Under the pieces are notes generated by a model. That model had not been told where the DNA came from. It saw only the letters and a program-made list of their open reading frames with translations, and searched no databases. From Streptomyces sp. MP131-18 (GTDB taxonomy: Bacteria; Actinomycetota; Actinomycetes; Streptomycetales; Streptomycetaceae), in NCBI RefSeq assembly GCF_001984575.1, contig NZ_LZNS01000001.1:5899163-5963162 (forward strand): a stretch of DNA of 64,000 nt, in the 5' to 3' direction. The translations under genes were made by a program, and so were the position numbers. Shown piece by piece: positions 52,946-61,607 of the stretch (position 1 is the first letter of the stretch; each line of letters starts with the position of its first letter).

Positions 52946-53862
52946 CGACCACGGCACCGCCGTCCGCGCCGCGCGGCATACGCCGCCACTGGAGCGAGCA
53001 CGGGCTCGCGTTCACCCTGCCCTTCCTGCTCGTCTACGCCGCCTTCCTGGTCTTCCCGCTGCTGTGGGGGGTGCGGATGAGCCTGGGGAACGACGACATC
53101 GCCGGCACCCAGTCGGAGTTCGTCGGCCTGGACAACTACGTCGAGGCCGTGCGGGACCCGGACGTGTGGTCCTCGCTGTGGAACACCGTCTGGTTCACCG
53201 TCCTGTCCACCGTGCCGCTCGTCGTCGTCGGCCTGGTGCTCGCGCTGCTGGCCCACCACCTGCGCTTCGTGAACTGGCTGTGGCGGCTGAGCTGGTTCGC
53301 GCCGTTCCTGCTGCCCTCGGGCGTCGTGTGCCTGCTGTGGCTGTGGGTGATCTACCCGTCCGACTTCGGCTTCGCCGACCAGCTGCTGAACGCCTTCGGC
53401 CTCCAGCCCGGCATCGGCTGGCTGACGGACGCCAGGTACGCGATGCTCTCCATCGTGCTGACCACCGTCTGGTGGACCGTCGGCTTCAACTTCCTGCTCT
53501 ACCTGGCCGCGCTCCAGGCCATCCCGCAGCACCTGTACGAGGCCGCGGAGCTCGACGGCGCCGGGCCGTGGCAGCGGCTGCGCACGATCACGCTGCCGCT
53601 GCTCAACCGGACCACCGGGGTGGTGCTCGTGCTCCAGCTGCTGGCTTCCCTGAAGATCTTCGATCAGGTGTACATCATGACCGGCGGCGGCCCCGACGAG
53701 TCCACGCGGCCGATCCTCCAGTACGTCTTCCAGGCCGGGTTCACCGGCTACCGCATCGGCTATGCCTCGGCGATCTCGTACATCTTCTTCGCGCTGATCG
53801 TCCTCGTCTCGCTGATCCACCTGCGGCTGACCCGCAGGTCCCGTGAGGAGAACGCCGCATGA
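52942..53862 (+). CDS. CUT1 ABC transporter permease (MalF type, system 1)
   Basis: A 306-residue permease with six helices and the EAA loop 'EAAELDGAGPWQRLRTITLP'. It opens with 'LAFTLPFLLVYAAFLVFPLL'. ATGA overlap with the binding-protein gene and again with the next permease gene show strict co-translation. It forms a heterodimer with the product of 53859. No ATPase gene is present, so the shared ATPase MsiK (elsewhere in the genome) probably drives it. Confidence 0.95.
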   Translation: MTTTAPPSAPRGIRRHWSEHGLAFTLPFLLVYAAFLVFPLLWGVRMSLGNDDIAGTQSEFVGLDNYVEAVRDPDVWSSLWNTVWFTVLSTVPLVVVGLVLALLAHHLRFVNWLWRLSWFAPFLLPSGVVCLLWLWVIYPSDFGFADQLLNAFGLQPGIGWLTDARYAMLSIVLTTVWWTVGFNFLLYLAALQAIPQHLYEAAELDGAGPWQRLRTITLPLLNRTTGVVLVLQLLASLKIFDQVYIMTGGGPDESTRPILQYVFQAGFTGYRIGYASAISYIFFALIVLVSLIHLRLTRRSREENAA

Positions 53863-54764
53863 GTGCCGCCATGACCGCCGCGCGCAAGGCGCGGGACGCC
53901 GTCAGGACCGGGGCGGGGGAGGAGGCGCAGGGACGCAGGCCGCGCTGGACGCGGGGGCGCGTCGGGCTGCTGGCGTGCGCGCTGGTGCTCGCCGTGCTGT
54001 GGGTGCTGCCGCTGGCCTGGGCCCTGGCCACGTCGCTGAAGCCGGAGGACGAGACGACCGACACCGGGCTGAACTGGATCGGCTCGCGGATCACGTTCGA
54101 CGCCTACCGGCAGGTGTGGGAGTCGGGCGACCTCACCCGCTGGATGCTCAACACGGCCTACATCGCGTCCATGACGACTCTGCTGACCGTCGTGCTCACC
54201 GCGATGGCCGCCTACGGGTTCAGCCGCACCGAGTTCCGCGGCCGGAGGGTGCTGTACGGGCTGGTGCTCGCGGGGATCATGGTGCCGCCGCAGGTGCTGA
54301 TCGCGCCGCTGTTCGCGGAGATGGTCGCGCTGAATCTCGTGGACACCTACTGGGGCGTGATCCTGCCGCAGGTGGCGGTGCCCGCGATGGTGTTCATCCT
54401 GGTGAAGTTCTTCGAGGGCCTGCCGCGCGAGCTGGAGGAGGCCGCGTACGTGGACGGGGCCGGCCGCTGGCGGGTGTTCTGGCAGATCGTCGTGCCGCTG
54501 TCCCGTCCGGTGCTCGCGGCGGTCGCGATCTTCACGTTCATCCAGACGTGGAACAACTTCCTGTGGCCGTTCCTCGTCACGACCGACCCGAACGCCATGA
54601 CGCTGCCGGTCGGTCTGGTGAACGTCCAGTCCACGTACGGCGTCAGGTACGCGCAGGTGATGGCGTCGGTGATCATCGGCGGGCTGCCGCTGCTGATCGT
54701 CTTCGTCTTCTTCCAGCGGCAGATCGTGCGCGGCGTCGCCCATACGGGGCTCGCCGGCCAGTAG
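53859..54764 (+). CDS. CUT1 ABC transporter permease (MalG type, system 1)
   Basis: A 301-residue permease of the MalG class with six helices; EAA loop 'EEAAYVDGAGRWRVFWQIVV'. It begins with an Arg-rich cytoplasmic stretch and ends 'QRQIVRGVAHTGLAGQ', the usual CUT1 tail. Overlaps the partner gene by four bases. A hairpin follows at 54794. Confidence 0.95.
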   Translation: MSAAMTAARKARDAVRTGAGEEAQGRRPRWTRGRVGLLACALVLAVLWVLPLAWALATSLKPEDETTDTGLNWIGSRITFDAYRQVWESGDLTRWMLNTAYIASMTTLLTVVLTAMAAYGFSRTEFRGRRVLYGLVLAGIMVPPQVLIAPLFAEMVALNLVDTYWGVILPQVAVPAMVFILVKFFEGLPRELEEAAYVDGAGRWRVFWQIVVPLSRPVLAAVAIFTFIQTWNNFLWPFLVTTDPNAMTLPVGLVNVQSTYGVRYAQVMASVIIGGLPLLIVFVFFQRQIVRGVAHTGLAGQ

Positions 54765-54793
54765 CCGTCCGCACCGCGTGTGACCGCCCGGCG

Positions 54794-54820
54794 ACACTCC
54801 CTGAAACTTTCGGGGAGTGT
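54794..54820. terminator. Hairpin enclosing GAAACTTTC
   Basis: ACACTCCC (54794-54801) and GGGAGTGT (54813-54820) pair around an 11-base loop that contains GAAACTTTC (54803-54811). It may end the first transporter operon; the loop palindrome may separately be an operator for the second operon, about 106 bases before its start. Confidence 0.5.
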
Positions 54821-54831
54821 TGTCGTAACGG

Positions 54832-54901
54832 TTGACCTTCGACAGATTCGACTTCTACCTTCCGTTCGGACACCCGATCGGGATTCGAAATGTCGAACGA
54901 G
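54832..54901 (+). promoter_or_regulatory. Promoter and IclR-type operator of transporter 2
   Basis: TTGACC (54832-54837), 18 bases, TACCTT (54856-54861). Immediately after, CCGTTCGGACA (54862-54872) faces TGTCGAACGAG (54891-54901) as an imperfect inverted repeat around a central CGATCGGG. Confidence 0.6.
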
Positions 54902-54916
54902 CGAAGGGTTTTCGGG

Positions 54917-56269
54917 ATGACTCATGCCTCCCTGCGGTCCCTGCCGCCGCCCCTCGGACGGCCGAGCCGCCGCGGGCTGCTGCGCGGCGCGGCAGGACTC
55001 GGGGCGGCCGTGGCCCTCGGCGGCTCAGCCGCCTGCGGCTCCGCCGCTTCCCTGGCCGGCGGTGACCGCCGGATTCAGTTCTGGAACCTCTTCAGCGGCG
55101 GCGACGGCGCCAACATGAGAGGGATGCTCGACCGGTTCCGCGCCGAATTTCCCGGCATCGAGGTCGAGGACACCACGCTGGCCTGGGGGGACCGCTACTA
55201 CACCAAGCTCGCCATGGCGGGCGCCGGCGGGCGGGCCCCCGACGTCGGCATCCTGCACCTCGGCCGGCTCGCCGGCTTCGCGCCCGGCCGGCTGCTCGAC
55301 CCCATCGACACCGGCCTGCTGGCCGAAGCCGGCGTGCGCCGCGAGGACTTCAACGCCACGCTGTGGGACCGGGCCACGATCGGCGGCGAACTGTACGGGC
55401 TGCCGCTGGACATCCACCCCTCGACGATGTTCTACAACCGTGCCGCCTGCGAGCCCGCGGGGCTGCTCGACGCCGAGGGCCGCCTGACCGAACTGAACGG
55501 CACCGAGCAGTTCCTCGACGCGCTCGACGCCGTGCGCGAGGTCATCGGCCAGTCCCCGCTGGGCTGGAACGCGCTGATGCCCGGCGAGTGCTGGTGGACG
55601 TTCGTCGGCCTGTACGCGCAGACCGGCGGCAGCATCCTCAGCGAGGACGGCACCGAACTCGCCCTCGACGACGACCGGGCCGAGGAGGTGCTGGCGTTCA
55701 TGGCCCGCCTGGTCGCGGACGAGTACGCCATACCCGGCCAGGACCTGGTCGGTTACTTCGTCAACGGCGGCGGCTTCGTCCTCTTCGGCAACTGGCTGCT
55801 TGTCGACTTCCGGACGGCGGGACTCGACTTCGGCGCCCGGCCCTACCCCACGCTCTTCGGCACGCCCGCCACCCAGGCGGAGTCCCACATCCTCGTCCTG
55901 CCCCACCAGGAGGGCCGCAGCGGCGCCGCCGACGAGGCCGCGCACACGCTGATCGCCTGGCTCGTGCGGAACAGCCTCTCCTGGGCCGAGGCCAGCCACG
56001 TGCCCGCCTACCTGCCGATCCTCGAACACCCCGACTACCTCGCCATGGAACCGCAGTCCGAGTACCGCGGTGCCATGGACATCGCCGCGTTCGACCCGCC
56101 CGCCTGGTTCTGCGGCACCTCCTCGCGCGTCCAGGCCGACGTCGGCGTACACCTCTCGGCCGCCGCCATGGGCTCCGTCACCCCCGCCGAGGCCGTGCGC
56201 GACATCCGCGCCACGCTGCGCTCCCTCCTCGACACCCGCAACCCGTTCGGCGAAGGGACCGCGTCGTGA
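54917..56269 (+). CDS. CUT1 ABC transporter, sugar-binding lipoprotein (system 2)
   Basis: A 450-residue solute-binding lipoprotein, paralogue of the product of 51596. Tat-type signal 'SRRGLLRGAAGLGAAVALGG' with lipobox SAAC. Shared blocks are 'GGDGANMRGMLDRFRAEFP', 'YYTKLAMAGAGGRAPDVG' and 'PQSEYRGAMDIAAFDPPAWF'. I start at ATG 54917, eight bases after GAAGGG; an ATG at 54890 lies inside the operator. Ligand preference probably differs from system 1 in oligomer length or sugar type. Confidence 0.92.
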   Translation: MTHASLRSLPPPLGRPSRRGLLRGAAGLGAAVALGGSAACGSAASLAGGDRRIQFWNLFSGGDGANMRGMLDRFRAEFPGIEVEDTTLAWGDRYYTKLAMAGAGGRAPDVGILHLGRLAGFAPGRLLDPIDTGLLAEAGVRREDFNATLWDRATIGGELYGLPLDIHPSTMFYNRAACEPAGLLDAEGRLTELNGTEQFLDALDAVREVIGQSPLGWNALMPGECWWTFVGLYAQTGGSILSEDGTELALDDDRAEEVLAFMARLVADEYAIPGQDLVGYFVNGGGFVLFGNWLLVDFRTAGLDFGARPYPTLFGTPATQAESHILVLPHQEGRSGAADEAAHTLIAWLVRNSLSWAEASHVPAYLPILEHPDYLAMEPQSEYRGAMDIAAFDPPAWFCGTSSRVQADVGVHLSAAAMGSVTPAEAVRDIRATLRSLLDTRNPFGEGTAS

Positions 56270-57213
56270 CCGCCCTGGCCCCCGCCCCCGCCCCGCCCGG
56301 CGCCCCTGAGACCGCCCCCGCGCGGCGCCCGGGCCGCTCCCGTCTCGGGCGGATCATGCAGCACGGCGGCTGGTTCGTCGCCCCGTTCCTCGTCTTCTAC
56401 GGCGTCTTCCTCGTGTGGCCGCTGGTATCCGGGCTGTGGTACAGCCTCAACGAGACCAACCTGGCGGGCATCAACACCGAGTTCATCGGCCTGGACAACT
56501 ACCGCGAGGCCCTGAACGACGACCAGCTGTGGGACTCGCTGGGCAACACCCTCACGTTCACCGCGATGCTCACCCCGCTGATCGTCGCCGTCGCCTTCGG
56601 CCTCGCGCTGCTCGCCCACAACATCAAGCACGGCAAGTGGTTCTGGCGGCTGGCCTTCTTCGCGCCGTTCCTGCTGCCCTCCGCCGTGCTGGCCGACCTG
56701 TGGCGGTGGCTGTACGAGCCGGACTACGGCCTGTTCAACAACGCCCTGAACGAGCGCGTCCCGTGGCTGCTCGAAGGCGACTGGGCCATGTTCTCCATGG
56801 TGCTCGCCACCCTCTGGTGGACCGTCGGCTTCAGCTTCCTGCTGTACCTGGCCGCGCTCCAGGCCATCCCCGACCACCTCTACGAGGCGGCCGCGCTGGA
56901 CGGCGCCGGACCGTGGCAGCGGATGTGGCACATCACCGTCCCCATGGTCCGCAACATCACCGGACTCATCGTGGTCCTCCAGATCCTGGCCTCGCTCCAG
57001 GTCTTCGACCAGATCTTCCTGATCAACGAGGGCGGCCCGAACAACGAGACCCGTCCGGTGGTGCAGTACATCATCCAGCAGGGCTTCACCGGCTACCGCA
57101 TCGGCTATGCCTCGGCCCTGTCCTACATCGTCTTCGTCCTGATCGTCGCCGTCACGCTGGTCCGGCTGTGGCTGGTGCGCAAGCGCACGGACGAGAAGGG
57201 GGAAACGCGATGA
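56266..57213 (+). CDS. CUT1 ABC transporter permease (MalF type, system 2)
   Basis: A 315-residue permease with an Ala/Pro-rich cytoplasmic leader, six helices and EAA loop 'EAAALDGAGPWQRMWHITVP'. GTG start overlaps the binding-protein stop by four bases (GTGA). Closely related to the product of 52942. It pairs with the product of 57210 and needs an external ATPase such as MsiK. Confidence 0.95.
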   Translation: MTALAPAPAPPGAPETAPARRPGRSRLGRIMQHGGWFVAPFLVFYGVFLVWPLVSGLWYSLNETNLAGINTEFIGLDNYREALNDDQLWDSLGNTLTFTAMLTPLIVAVAFGLALLAHNIKHGKWFWRLAFFAPFLLPSAVLADLWRWLYEPDYGLFNNALNERVPWLLEGDWAMFSMVLATLWWTVGFSFLLYLAALQAIPDHLYEAAALDGAGPWQRMWHITVPMVRNITGLIVVLQILASLQVFDQIFLINEGGPNNETRPVVQYIIQQGFTGYRIGYASALSYIVFVLIVAVTLVRLWLVRKRTDEKGETR

Positions 57214-58061
57214 GCGAGCGGACTTTCGCCGTGAAGGTGCGGCGCAACGCGGGGCAGATCGTGCTGACCACCCTCGGCGCGCTGCTGGCCGCGCTGTGGC
57301 TGGTGCCGTTCGGGTGGGCGCTGTCCACCTCGTTGAAACCGGAGGGCGACACGCAGCTGCTGCCCCTGAAGTGGATTCAGTCGAACATGAACCTGGACGC
57401 CTACCGCAGCGTCCTGGACACGGGCGACATCCCCAAGTGGCTGGTGAACTCCGTGATCGTCTCCACGGGCGTCACCGCGCTGACCCTGGCGGTCTCGGCG
57501 CTCGCCGCCTACGGTTTCGCCCGCACGCACTTCCGTTTCCGCAAGGCGCTGTTCGGGCTCACGCTGGCCGGGATCATGGTGCCGGGCACCGTCATCACCG
57601 CGCCGCTGTTCGCCAATGTGCGCACGATGGGCCTGGTCGACACCTACTGGGGCGTCATCCTGCCGCAGGTGTCCGCGCCGGCGATGGTGTTCATCCTCTA
57701 CAAGTTCTTCCAGGGCGTCCCCAGGGAGCTGGAGGAGGCCGCGCGCATCGACGGCGCGGGCCGGTGGCGGATCTTTCTGGGGATCGTGCTGCCGCTGTCC
57801 CGTCCCGTGCTCGCGGCGGTCGGCATCTTCACCTTCATCGGGTCGTGGAACAACTTCATGTGGCCCTATCTGGTCACCACCGACCCCGATCTGGCCACGC
57901 TGCCGGTCGGCCTGGCCACGGTGCAGTCCTCGTTCGGCATCCGCTGGGCGCAGCTGATGGCGGGGGCGCTGCTGGCCGCGCTGCCGCTGCTGATCGTGTT
58001 CGTGTTCTTCCAGCGGCAGATCGTCCGCGGTGTCGCCCACACCGGCATCGCCGGTCAGTGA
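57210..58061 (+). CDS. CUT1 ABC transporter permease (MalG type, system 2)
   Basis: A 283-residue permease with six helices, EAA loop 'EEAARIDGAGRWRIFLGIVL' and the tail 'QRQIVRGVAHTGIAGQ', nearly the same as in system 1. ATGA overlap with the preceding gene. Last gene of the second transporter operon, about 110 bases before the arabinofuranosidase gene, which has its own promoter. Confidence 0.95.
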   Translation: MSERTFAVKVRRNAGQIVLTTLGALLAALWLVPFGWALSTSLKPEGDTQLLPLKWIQSNMNLDAYRSVLDTGDIPKWLVNSVIVSTGVTALTLAVSALAAYGFARTHFRFRKALFGLTLAGIMVPGTVITAPLFANVRTMGLVDTYWGVILPQVSAPAMVFILYKFFQGVPRELEEAARIDGAGRWRIFLGIVLPLSRPVLAAVGIFTFIGSWNNFMWPYLVTTDPDLATLPVGLATVQSSFGIRWAQLMAGALLAALPLLIVFVFFQRQIVRGVAHTGIAGQ

Positions 58062-58085
58062 TCGGGGGAGGAACGAGCGGAGGCG

Positions 58086-58158
58086 TTGACTGTGCGGCGC
58101 GTGCGATCTAAGTTCTGAATTGTTCGAAGTAGCGATCGACGAACGAAATATCGAACGA
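58086..58158 (+). promoter_or_regulatory. Promoter and IclR-type operator of the GH51 gene
   Basis: TTGACT (58086-58091), 17 bases, TAAGTT (58109-58114). Downstream, TTGTTCGA (58120-58127) and TCGAACGA (58151-58158) are inverted, with a central CGATCG and an extra GAACGAAATATCGAAC unit. Confidence 0.62.
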
Positions 58159-58170
58159 CCAGGGACCCGC

Positions 58171-59697
58171 ATGAGCGACGCACCGCACACCGCCCGTTTC
58201 ACCCTCGACCCCGCCTTCACCGTCTCCGCGGTGGACCCGCGCCTGTTCGGCTCCTTCGTGGAGCACCTGGGCCGGTGCGTCTACACGGGCATCTACGAGC
58301 CAGGACACGCGACCGCCGACGAGGCGGGGCTGCGCCGGGACGTTCTCGACCTGATCAGGGAGCTGGGGGTCACGGCCCTGCGCTACCCGGGCGGGAACTT
58401 CGTGTCGGGCTACAAGTGGGAGGACGGCGTCGGCCCGCGGGACGAGCGGCCCCGGCGGCTCGACCTGGCCTGGCGGTCCACCGAGAGCAACCGCTTCGGC
58501 CTGAGCGAGTTCGTCGACTTCGTCCGCAAGGTCGGCGGCGAGCCGATGCTGGCGCTCAACCTCGGCACGCGCGGTGTCGCGGAGGCGATCGAGCTCCAGG
58601 AGTACGCCAACCACGCGGGCGGCACCGAGCTGTCCGAACGGCGCATCGCGCACGGCGACAAGGAGCCGTTCGGTATCCGGCTGTGGTGCCTGGGCAACGA
58701 GATGGACGGCCCCTGGCAGACCGGCCACAAGACCGCGGAGGAGTACGGGCGGCTCGCCGCGGAAACCGCCCGCGCCATGCGGCAGATCGACCCGGACGTG
58801 GAGCTGGTCGCCTGCGGCAGTTCGAGCCAGGGCATGGCCACCTTCGCCGCCTGGGAGTCGACCGTCCTGGAGCACTCCTACGAGCTGGTCGACCACATCT
58901 CGCTGCACGCCTACTACTACGAGCGCAACGGCGACCGCGACTCCTTCCTCGCCTCGGCGGTGGACACCGAGTCGTTCATCGAGAACGTCGTGGCCACCGC
59001 CGACCACGTCGGCGCCCGCCTGAAGTCGAAGAAGAAGATCAACCTCTCCTTCGACGAGTGGAACGTCTGGTACCAGGACGGCAGCGCCCCCACCCTCTCC
59101 GACGAGGGGCGCGGCGACGACTGGGCGGAGGCGCCGCGGCTGCTGGAGGACAACTACAGCGTCACCGACGCCGTCGTCTTCGGCACCCTGCTCATCGCCC
59201 TGCTGCGGCACGCGGACCGCGTGAAGGTCGCCTGCCTGGCCCAGCTGGTCAACGTCATCGCCCCGATCGCCACCGAGCCCGGCGGCAAGGCGTGGAAGCA
59301 GACCACGTTCTTCCCGTTCGCCCAGGCGTCGCGGTACGGCCGCGGCACGGTCCTCGACGTGCGCGTCGCCGGGCCGACGCACACCACCGAACAGTACGGC
59401 GAGGTCGGCCTCCTGCACGCCACGGCCGTCCGCGACGAGGACACCGGCGCGGTCACCGTCTTCGCCGTCAACCGCGACCAGACGCGGTCGCTTCCCCTTG
59501 AGGTGACGCTGCACGGTCTGGGGCTGACGCAGGTCGCGGAGCACAGCGTGCTCGCCGACGCCGACCCCGACGCCCGCAACACCGCCGCCGAGCCGGACCG
59601 CGTGACCCCGCACGCCGCCACCGGCACGGCGCTGGCGGACGGCGTGCTGACCGCCGGCCTGGAGCCGCTCTCCTGGAACGTCATCCGGTTGGCCTGA
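58171..59697 (+). CDS. abfA: Alpha-L-arabinofuranosidase, GH51
   Basis: A 508-residue GH51 arabinofuranosidase, normal length for the family. The catalytic acid/base is E177 in 'LWCLGNEMDGPWQ' and the nucleophile E296 in 'LSFDEWNVWY'. The opening 'DPRLFGSFVEHLGRCVYTGI' and the C-terminal beta domain are typical. There is no signal peptide, so it acts in the cytoplasm on imported arabino-oligosaccharides, releasing L-arabinose. This fits the two upstream importers. AGGGA lies six bases before the ATG at 58171; the longer frame upstream would cross the operator. Confidence 0.95.
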   Translation: MSDAPHTARFTLDPAFTVSAVDPRLFGSFVEHLGRCVYTGIYEPGHATADEAGLRRDVLDLIRELGVTALRYPGGNFVSGYKWEDGVGPRDERPRRLDLAWRSTESNRFGLSEFVDFVRKVGGEPMLALNLGTRGVAEAIELQEYANHAGGTELSERRIAHGDKEPFGIRLWCLGNEMDGPWQTGHKTAEEYGRLAAETARAMRQIDPDVELVACGSSSQGMATFAAWESTVLEHSYELVDHISLHAYYYERNGDRDSFLASAVDTESFIENVVATADHVGARLKSKKKINLSFDEWNVWYQDGSAPTLSDEGRGDDWAEAPRLLEDNYSVTDAVVFGTLLIALLRHADRVKVACLAQLVNVIAPIATEPGGKAWKQTTFFPFAQASRYGRGTVLDVRVAGPTHTTEQYGEVGLLHATAVRDEDTGAVTVFAVNRDQTRSLPLEVTLHGLGLTQVAEHSVLADADPDARNTAAEPDRVTPHAATGTALADGVLTAGLEPLSWNVIRLA

Positions 59698-59894
59698 CGA
59701 CAGGCCGGCCCCGCGAGACCGGGGCCCCGCGAGACCGGGACCGCCGCCGCCCGTGACACGAACCGGGCGCCGGCGGTCCCGCCGTTCCGCGCCTCGGCGG
59801 ACGAACGACCCCTCCGCAACACCCCACGTTCACCTGGTCCTCCAAGAGTGCCTGCGGCAGCTGTACAGCCATGAACCATCTGGGGAGCGACGCC

Positions 59895-61607
59895 ATGGGC
59901 CACAGCCACGGACACGGACACCACCACCATCACGATCACGACCACGCGGCGGAGGCCGGACCGCTGCCCGCGGCCATGGACCCGGCGGTGCCCGACACCG
60001 AGTTGAGCCCCGACCAGCTGACCCGCCGCACCATGCTGCGCCGCGCCGGCCTGCTGGGCGCCGGTGCCGCGGGGGCGAGTGTTCTGGGCGCCGCCGTGCC
60101 GGCCGCGGCCGCCTCCCAGCAGGCCGCACCGGCGGGCCGCGGCGGCAACGGCCGCGGGCGGCTGCACTGGCTGGCCGGCGACCACCACATCCACACCCAG
60201 TACAGCCCGGACGCCATGTACCGGGTGGTCGACCAGGTCGGCAACGGTGCGAGATACGGCCTGGACTGGATGGTCATCACCGACCACGGCAACGTCAACC
60301 ACTCCCGCATCGGCGTCGAACGCGTCAACCCCGACATCCGGCACGCGCGGGAGGTGTACGAGGACACGCTCGTCTTCCAGGGCCTGGAGTGGAACATCCC
60401 GGCCGCGGAACACGCCACCGTCTTCGTCCACCCGGGCCGCCACGAGGTCTCGGTGCTCAAGCAGTTCGAGACCGACTACGACGGTGGCGTCAACGACGCC
60501 ACCGACAGCACCCCGCGCAACGAGGCCCTGGCCATCTCCGGCCTGGACTTCCTCGCCGAGCAGGTGCGGCGGCGCAAGGTCAAGGACGCCCTGATGCTCG
60601 CCAACCACCCCTCGCGCAAGGGCATCGACTCCCCGCACGAGATCCGCGGCTGGCGCGACGCGCAGCCGCGGATCGCCGTCGGCTTCGAGGGCGCCCCCGG
60701 CCACCAGGCCGCCGGCATTCCCGCGCCGCACGGCTCGGGCAGCGGGCGCGGCTTCTACACCTCCAGCCCCGACGCCAACTCGTTCCCCGGTTACCCGGCG
60801 GAGAGCTACCGCACCTGGGGCGGCTTCGACTGGATGACCGCGACCGTCGGCGGGCTGTGGGACAGCCTGCTCGCCGAGGGCAAGCCGTGGTGGATCACCG
60901 CCAACTCCGACTCGCACAGCAACTACGGCGACACCTCCGCCCGGCCGGAGGGCTCCGACTACGACGCGAACGGCTACCACGACGACCCGGTGTACGGGGG
61001 CTCCGGACTCAACCTGACAGCCGGCGACTTCTGGCCGGGCCAGTACAGCCGCACGCACGTCGGCGCCCGCGACTTCTCCTACGCCGCCGTCATGGAGGGC
61101 ATCCGCGAAGGCCGGATCTGGGTCGACCACGGCGGGCTGATCTCCGGCCTGGACGCGCAGCTGCGCGGCGGCAACCGCTCGGCGACGCTGGGTGGTTCGC
61201 TGCACGTCAGGCGCGGTACCGACGTCGAGCTCGTGCTGGAGATCTCGCTGGCGAACGGGCCCAACTGGGCGCAGTTCGTGCCGCGGCTGGCCCGGGTGGA
61301 CGTCATCAGGGGCGCGGTCACCGGCCGCATCGACGACCAGGACGCCATGTCCGCGCCGGAGACGAAGGTCGTGAAGTCCTTCGAGGTGAACGAGTCCACC
61401 GGCACCGTCCGGCTGACCTACCGGCTCGGCCGGGTCGAGCGCCCCGCCTACGTCCGCGTCCGCGGCACCGACGGCAACCGCAGCCAGCCCGGCCTGAACG
61501 GCTCGGACGTGGACCCGGCAGGACCCGCGCTCGACGTGCTGGGCGACGCCGACCCGTGGGAGGACCTGTGGTTCTACTCCAACCCGATCTGGGTGCTGCC
61601 CGAGTGA
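59895..61607 (+). CDS. Tat-exported PHP-domain metal-dependent phosphoesterase-like protein
   Basis: A 570-residue protein. The N-terminus is a histidine tail (GHSHGHGHHHHHDHDH), then a Tat signal (about 44-75, 'TRRTMLRRAGLLGAGAAG'). The PHP domain starts 'GDHHIHTQYSPDA' and continues with 'MVITDHGNVNH', 'LMLANHPSRKG' and 'NSDSHSNYGDT', which supply the metal-binding His/Asp set. The C-terminal part is a beta-rich domain. The substrate may be a phosphorylated glycan or phosphoester outside the cell. ATG 59895 follows GGGGAG by seven bases; ATG 59871 is weaker. It overlaps the next gene by four bases. Confidence 0.85.
   Translation: MGHSHGHGHHHHHDHDHAAEAGPLPAAMDPAVPDTELSPDQLTRRTMLRRAGLLGAGAAGASVLGAAVPAAAASQQAAPAGRGGNGRGRLHWLAGDHHIHTQYSPDAMYRVVDQVGNGARYGLDWMVITDHGNVNHSRIGVERVNPDIRHAREVYEDTLVFQGLEWNIPAAEHATVFVHPGRHEVSVLKQFETDYDGGVNDATDSTPRNEALAISGLDFLAEQVRRRKVKDALMLANHPSRKGIDSPHEIRGWRDAQPRIAVGFEGAPGHQAAGIPAPHGSGSGRGFYTSSPDANSFPGYPAESYRTWGGFDWMTATVGGLWDSLLAEGKPWWITANSDSHSNYGDTSARPEGSDYDANGYHDDPVYGGSGLNLTAGDFWPGQYSRTHVGARDFSYAAVMEGIREGRIWVDHGGLISGLDAQLRGGNRSATLGGSLHVRRGTDVELVLEISLANGPNWAQFVPRLARVDVIRGAVTGRIDDQDAMSAPETKVVKSFEVNESTGTVRLTYRLGRVERPAYVRVRGTDGNRSQPGLNGSDVDPAGPALDVLGDADPWEDLWFYSNPIWVLPE

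Noticed and set aside
59701..59750. Repeated GCGAGACCGGG units after the arabinofuranosidase gene
   Set aside because: Only two imperfect copies; probably part of a weak terminator hairpin and not a meaningful repeat.
59753..61603. Upstream extension of the frame that ends at 62173
   Set aside because: It lies out of frame over the PHP gene; the GTG at 61604 in a GTGA overlap is the natural start.
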